Assembly (NCBI GenBank): GCA_937928455.1 | Contig: CALFUG010000089.1 | Location: forward strand, 1-9,485 | Direction of reading: 5' to 3' | DNA from: an uncultured Clostridia bacterium | Lineage (GTDB): Bacteria; Bacillota; Clostridia; Peptostreptococcales; Anaerovoracaceae | DNA: 9,485 bases | Shown here: positions 6,282 to 9,485 of the stretch, piece after piece | Layout: each line of letters opens with the position of its first letter | Numbering within the stretch: the stretch's first letter is position 1 | Notes under the pieces: generated by a model | The model's input: only the letters and a program-made list of their open reading frames with translations | What the model was told of the DNA's origin: nothing | Database searches by the model: none | Program-made: the position numbers and the translations under genes

Positions 6282-6335
6282 TAGTACAATCTTGTTTTGC
6301 GAAAATTTGGAGCGACAATAAAAATCGTGACTCAG

Positions 6336-6370
6336 AAAAAACCTGCGCCAACAGCGCTGGTTTTTCTTTT
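6336..6370 (+). terminator. Intrinsic terminator after the GGDEF gene
   Basis: AAAAACC (6337-6343) pairs with GGTTTTT (6359-6365). Inside it, past a T-T mismatch, GCGC (6345-6348) pairs with GCGC (6354-6357) around a CAACA loop. The T run continues to 6370, interrupted by one C. It separates the GGDEF gene from the next operon. Confidence 0.8.
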
Positions 6371-6397
6371 TACATAGGATTTGTGGAGCTCCGGGTG

Positions 6398-6426
6398 TTG
6401 ACTTTTCTATTTGGTGCCTATAAAGT
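6398..6426 (+). promoter_or_regulatory. Promoter for the dehydrogenase-SLH operon
   Basis: TTGACT (6398-6403) and TAAAGT (6421-6426) are 17 bases apart; TATAAA at 6419-6424 with 15-base spacing overlaps it. The strong -35 and its position just after the upstream terminator support it. Transcription would begin near 6433, leaving a leader of roughly 130 bases before the dehydrogenase ATG. Confidence 0.6.
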
Positions 6427-6507
6427 TTTTGGTAAGGGGTTCATTTAGAAGAAGGAAGGTGGGAACGAAAGCAACCAGAGACGTTATTGTTAATGGCTGA
6501 AATATAA

Positions 6508-6533
6508 GTCGGTAAAGAGATCTCTTTGTCGGC
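6508..6533 (+). promoter_or_regulatory. Leader hairpin containing a perfect AAAGAGATCTCTTT palindrome
   Basis: The 14-base palindrome at 6514-6527 is flanked by GTCGGT and GTCGGC. In RNA, the arms 6508-6518 and 6523-6533 can pair at all 11 positions, counting three G-U pairs, around a GATC loop. The stem ends 27 bases before the dehydrogenase ATG and has no U run after it, so it is not an intrinsic terminator. It could regulate translation or RNA stability, or be a DNA operator. The rest of the leader (about 6433-6507) matches no riboswitch I recognise. Confidence 0.4.
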
Positions 6534-6560
6534 GGAAACGGAAGAAATGAGGTTGAAACC

Positions 6561-7796
6561 ATGAAATTGAAAAAAGTGTTGGTGTTGGGTGTAGGAGCCC
6601 AAGGTTCGGCAGCTGCCAAAAAATTGGATTTGGAGCCCAACGTAGAGGAAATCGTTTGTGCAGATATTGATTCGGACGCGGTAGAAAACCTGGTGAAAGC
6701 CTTGAGGAAAGCCAGAGGGACTACCGTGGATGCCCATGACAAGAACAGCATTGTGAAAGCGGCAGAAGGGGTGGATTTAATCCTAAACGGGCTCCCCCTG
6801 GAATGTACGCAAAATGTACTGGAGGCGGCGTTGGAGGTGAAAGCCCACTATCAGGATTATGCGGCCACCACCGCTCTTCATGAGGACTGGGTGGAGAGTA
6901 TTCGAATGCAGTATGAAGTGTATGGACCTAAATTCGAAGCCATCGGGAAATTAGCTTTGGTGGGTACCGGCTCTGCTCCTGGCCTAATTTGTGCCGCCAC
7001 TCGAGATGCCATGCGCTATTTGGATTCTTGCGAAACCATATACAATATCGTATGGGAAGGAGTAGAAGCCAAGCGATTCTTGCCTTTCTGGTGGTCCCCT
7101 GTTACGGCACTTCACGACATGTCGGAAAAAGGATATGCCTTTGAGGATGGGAAGTTGGTTCGGTTAGAGGCCTTTGACCATCCCATTACCAGACAGTATG
7201 ACGGGATGGAGAAGGAAATCACATTTGTAGAGCATTGCCATGATGAACCCATCCATTACAGCTTCAATGCGGAGAAATATTTTAAGGGTGCAAAAAACGC
7301 CTATTTTAAATATGCGGGACCAGGAGTGGATTTTGCCAAACCCCTTTATCGGGCCGGACTTTTGTCCCATCAAAAAGAATTGGTGGGGGATGTGGAAGTG
7401 GCACCTTTTGACCTGGTGTTGAAGCATTTGCCTCCCGCGCCGAAATTCCGGGAAGAGATTCAGGAAATTCTGGATGAAGGCTTGATATCGGATACGGGGT
7501 GTATGGTAATCGAAGCATATGGGAAGAAAGATGGAAAAGATGTATTGGTAGAAACCCATGTGAATGCCCCGGGGCTGGTGGAATCCTTTGAACTGGCGGG
7601 GATTACGGCGGAGATGTACTTAACGGGGCAGGGTGGGTTCCTGTTTTCCAAACTGTTTTTAAATGACCAGTTTGACCAAAGAGGACTCATCTCTTCCGAC
7701 ATGCTTTCCATGGAGCAGGTAGACACTTATTTTGAATATGCCAAAGAGCTGGGCATTACCTTGGAGACTACTGTGAAAGAACTTAAGAGGGAGTGA
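6561..7796 (+). CDS. Saccharopine dehydrogenase-family NAD(P)-dependent oxidoreductase
   Basis: A complete 411-residue cytoplasmic enzyme of the Lys9-like saccharopine dehydrogenase group. An N-terminal Rossmann fold opens with KKVLVLGVGAQG (G10, G12, G15). The acidic residue D35 in CADID at the end of the second strand suggests preference for NAD over NADP. VDLILNGLPLECT (71-83) and LVGTGSAPGLICAA (133-146) are typical of the family, and the central and C-terminal region (about 145-385) forms the substrate domain. The family interconverts amino acids joined to keto acids or aldehydes; members include saccharopine dehydrogenase and carboxynorspermidine dehydrogenase, so the exact substrate is open. 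GAGG at 6549-6552, eight bases before ATG 6561, supports the start. A five-codon frame (ATG 6547) overlaps the start codon and is probably incidental. Only one base separates the stop from the next gene's ATG, indicating translational coupling to the surface protein. Confidence 0.87.
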   Translation: MKLKKVLVLGVGAQGSAAAKKLDLEPNVEEIVCADIDSDAVENLVKALRKARGTTVDAHDKNSIVKAAEGVDLILNGLPLECTQNVLEAALEVKAHYQDYAATTALHEDWVESIRMQYEVYGPKFEAIGKLALVGTGSAPGLICAATRDAMRYLDSCETIYNIVWEGVEAKRFLPFWWSPVTALHDMSEKGYAFEDGKLVRLEAFDHPITRQYDGMEKEITFVEHCHDEPIHYSFNAEKYFKGAKNAYFKYAGPGVDFAKPLYRAGLLSHQKELVGDVEVAPFDLVLKHLPPAPKFREEIQEILDEGLISDTGCMVIEAYGKKDGKDVLVETHVNAPGLVESFELAGITAEMYLTGQGGFLFSKLFLNDQFDQRGLISSDMLSMEQVDTYFEYAKELGITLETTVKELKRE

Positions 7797-7797
7797 A

Positions 7798-9485
7798 ATG
7801 CAAATGCAGCATCCAAAGAAAATGTGGAGAAGTATGGTTCTGGCCTTTCTTTTTGGGCTGGGATGGATAGCAATGTCTTTCGCTGTGCAAACACCGGTGG
7901 TGTATGGGGCGGAATTTAGCGAAACCATTGTTACCACTCCGGAAGAATTGAAGCGTGTGATGGAAAATCCGGTGGGAAGCCATGTAAAGCTGGGGGCAAA
8001 TATTACCTTTGCACCGGCTGCTTACGGAGAAGATGCCGTTGTGATTCCGGATGGGAATCACCTGTTGAATCTCAATGGATATACCATTCAGTATGTGTAC
8101 ACCAATAGAGCGAATGAAAAAGACGGATCTCCCATTCGACAGACAGGAACTTTAACCATAAATGGGGAAGGTTCCATTATAGGGGGGTATTGTGCTATCG
8201 AGAATGACGGGCAGCTCATTATTAACGGAGGTAAGTATACGGGGCTTGCGGCTAGCGCCATTCGTACCCAAGGGTCTACTACCATAAACGGAGGCACTCT
8301 TTCGGGGAGGTTTGGAGAAATCTGGCTGGAAAACGGCGTTGTTGTGGATAATATCGGAGCGGTAAAACGAATCAACAATCCTTTTAAAAGTGGGGGAATC
8401 CGGATTGAAAACGGAGTTGCTACAGGTAGCACTTCTCTCAATAGTATGTTGGTAATCGATGATGTAACATTTGCGCCGGGGGCCGGCATGACCATTACGG
8501 AAAAGGGCGCTTTAATCGTGAACGGAACTCTTGTGGGAGAAAGCCAGATCAACTTACAGGGGGGGATATTGATTAAAAATGGCTTGGTAGCAAACCAAGG
8601 AGATTTTTATATATCCGGTAATTTGACCTTGGACCGTTTGGAAATACCGGAAGGTGTACACGTAATGATGATGGATTATTATGACCTGACCATACGGGGA
8701 GAACTTGTGAACCATGGGACCTTGACCATACGGAACGGGTGTCGGCTGACGGTGCATGGAGATGCCTTGAATCATGGGCAAATCAATTCGGATCGGGGAG
8801 AGGATGTGAGTATTCATGGCAGCCGACTGGGAGATGGATTTTATTCCACACGGGAGGGTTCTCCCGGAGGACCGGAATCCGGTGATGGAATGGGAGGAAC
8901 AGCCGGCGGGAGAATGGAACGAGCGGCGGAAGAACTATATACATTGGGACTTTTTAAAGGAACGGGAACTGACGAAATGGGACAACCTATCTATGACTTG
9001 ATGACCGCCCCAACCAGGCAGGTGGCCATCACCATGCTAGTTCGCCTTCTTGGGAAAGAGGAAGAGGCGCTGACAAAAGAGTGGAATCACCCATTCACCG
9101 ATGTGGATTCCTGGGCAAATTCCTACGTAGGCTATGCCTATGCCAATGGTCTCACAAAGGGTATGAGCGATCATCAATTTGGAGCAAATCAGTTAGTTTC
9201 TACGTATCAGTATTTGACTTTTTCCCTGAGAGCATTGGGATATGATGATAGTCAAGGTGATTTTAAGTGGGACAATCCGAATCTATTAACGGAAGAAATC
9301 AAGCTGACAGAAGGGGATTATCAAGACAATAATGCGCCATTTTATCGGGGAGATGTGGCCATCTTATCGCACCTAGCATTGCAAAGAGACATGAAAAATG
9401 GACCTTCTCTGATGGAATACCTAGTGAATCACGGGGCCGTTCAGATGGAAAAGGTGCGTCAAATCGGACTGGACCATGTGGTGCA
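7798..9485 (+). CDS. Secreted S-layer-homology (SLH) protein with beta-rich N-terminal repeats, 3' end outside window
   Basis: Open from ATG 7798 to the right edge, giving 562 codons without a stop. Residues 1-38 form a Sec signal peptide: basic HPKK and R11, a hydrophobic core at about 13-30, and likely cleavage after VYG or YGA near 37-38. Residues about 45-345 are Gly/Asn-rich short beta repeats such as TLTINGEGS, QLIINGGKYTG and STTINGGTLSG, suggesting a beta-helix. A Gly-rich linker (about 354-371) follows. SLH domains then begin at about 376 (AAEELYTLGLFKGTGT, APTRQVAITMLVRLLG) and 432 (PFTDVDSWANSYVGYAYANG), with a weaker third at about 490-535 (PFYRGDVAILSHLAL). SLH domains usually bind secondary cell-wall polymer, so the protein should sit on the cell surface. 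AGAGGGAG at 7786-7793 can serve ATG 7798 or the in-frame ATG 7804; 7798 is kept as the first. The gene is coupled to the dehydrogenase, and any C-terminal effector domain lies outside the window. Confidence 0.88.
   Translation, partial: MQMQHPKKMWRSMVLAFLFGLGWIAMSFAVQTPVVYGAEFSETIVTTPEELKRVMENPVGSHVKLGANITFAPAAYGEDAVVIPDGNHLLNLNGYTIQYVYTNRANEKDGSPIRQTGTLTINGEGSIIGGYCAIENDGQLIINGGKYTGLAASAIRTQGSTTINGGTLSGRFGEIWLENGVVVDNIGAVKRINNPFKSGGIRIENGVATGSTSLNSMLVIDDVTFAPGAGMTITEKGALIVNGTLVGESQINLQGGILIKNGLVANQGDFYISGNLTLDRLEIPEGVHVMMMDYYDLTIRGELVNHGTLTIRNGCRLTVHGDALNHGQINSDRGEDVSIHGSRLGDGFYSTREGSPGGPESGDGMGGTAGGRMERAAEELYTLGLFKGTGTDEMGQPIYDLMTAPTRQVAITMLVRLLGKEEEALTKEWNHPFTDVDSWANSYVGYAYANGLTKGMSDHQFGANQLVSTYQYLTFSLRALGYDDSQGDFKWDNPNLLTEEIKLTEGDYQDNNAPFYRGDVAILSHLALQRDMKNGPSLMEYLVNHGAVQMEKVRQIGLDHVV

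Noticed and set aside
5971..6351. 126-residue minus-strand open frame over the GGDEF 3' end and terminator
   Set aside because: It overlaps the conserved GGDEF domain and its terminator, and it has no recognisable domain.
6547..6564. Five-codon frame overlapping the dehydrogenase start codon
   Set aside because: It has no convincing separate ribosome binding site, and its bases include the GAGG that serves the dehydrogenase; probably chance.
8160..8300. Short repeated NGG-containing segments as a possible DNA repeat array
   Set aside because: The likeness is at protein level (beta-strand repeats with INGG); the bases vary too much for a DNA repeat or CRISPR array.
8088..8552. 154-residue open frame on the minus strand
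   Set aside because: It is antisense to the Gly/Asn-rich repeats of the SLH gene; its Pro/Ser-rich composition is the mirror of those repeats.

Overview
The window (9,485 bases, moderate GC content) looks like chromosomal DNA from an anaerobic Firmicute of the Clostridia type. The basis is the strong purine-rich ribosome binding sites, tight gene packing, U-tract terminators, a clostridial-style stand-alone LUD protein and an S-layer-homology (SLH) surface protein with Clostridia-like sequence. No insertion sequence, phage gene or CRISPR array was seen. The species assignment is inference only.

Layout. (a) 1-1773, plus strand: the 3' end of a D-hydantoinase/dihydropyrimidinase gene overlaps an intact M20-type N-carbamoyl-amino-acid hydrolase gene by 11 bases. 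Together they would open a cyclic ureide (hydantoin or dihydropyrimidine) and then remove the carbamoyl group. (b) 1764-1945: two small hairpins, a complete tRNA-Val(GAC) gene with C instead of U at position 33, and a strong intrinsic terminator. (c) 1967-2512: a gene only 21 bases after that terminator, encoding an unrecognised two-repeat protein resembling DUF6506. (d) 2547-4272, minus strand: a two-gene operon of a membrane-anchored alpha/beta hydrolase followed by a LUD-domain protein. It ends in a perfect 14-bp hairpin that also ends the plus-strand unit. (e) 4273-4490: a divergent promoter region in which each proposed promoter is associated with its own perfect inverted repeat. (f) 4491-6281: a PAS-GAF-PAS-GGDEF diguanylate cyclase without the usual RxxD feedback site, followed by a terminator. 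(g) 6398-9485: a promoter, a roughly 130-base leader with a hairpin, a saccharopine-dehydrogenase-family oxidoreductase, and, after a single base, a large secreted SLH protein that runs off the window.

The units are largely independent: nitrogen salvage from cyclic ureides, a tRNA, a hydrolase/LUD operon, a c-di-GMP signalling enzyme, and an amino-acid-type dehydrogenase coupled to a surface protein. I do not see a convincing new defence, mobile or biosynthetic system. The most unusual observations are the C33 tRNA-Val, the tRNA terminator sitting in front of the DUF6506-like gene, the paired operator-like repeats in the divergent promoter region, and the operon joining a cytoplasmic dehydrogenase to an S-layer-type protein.
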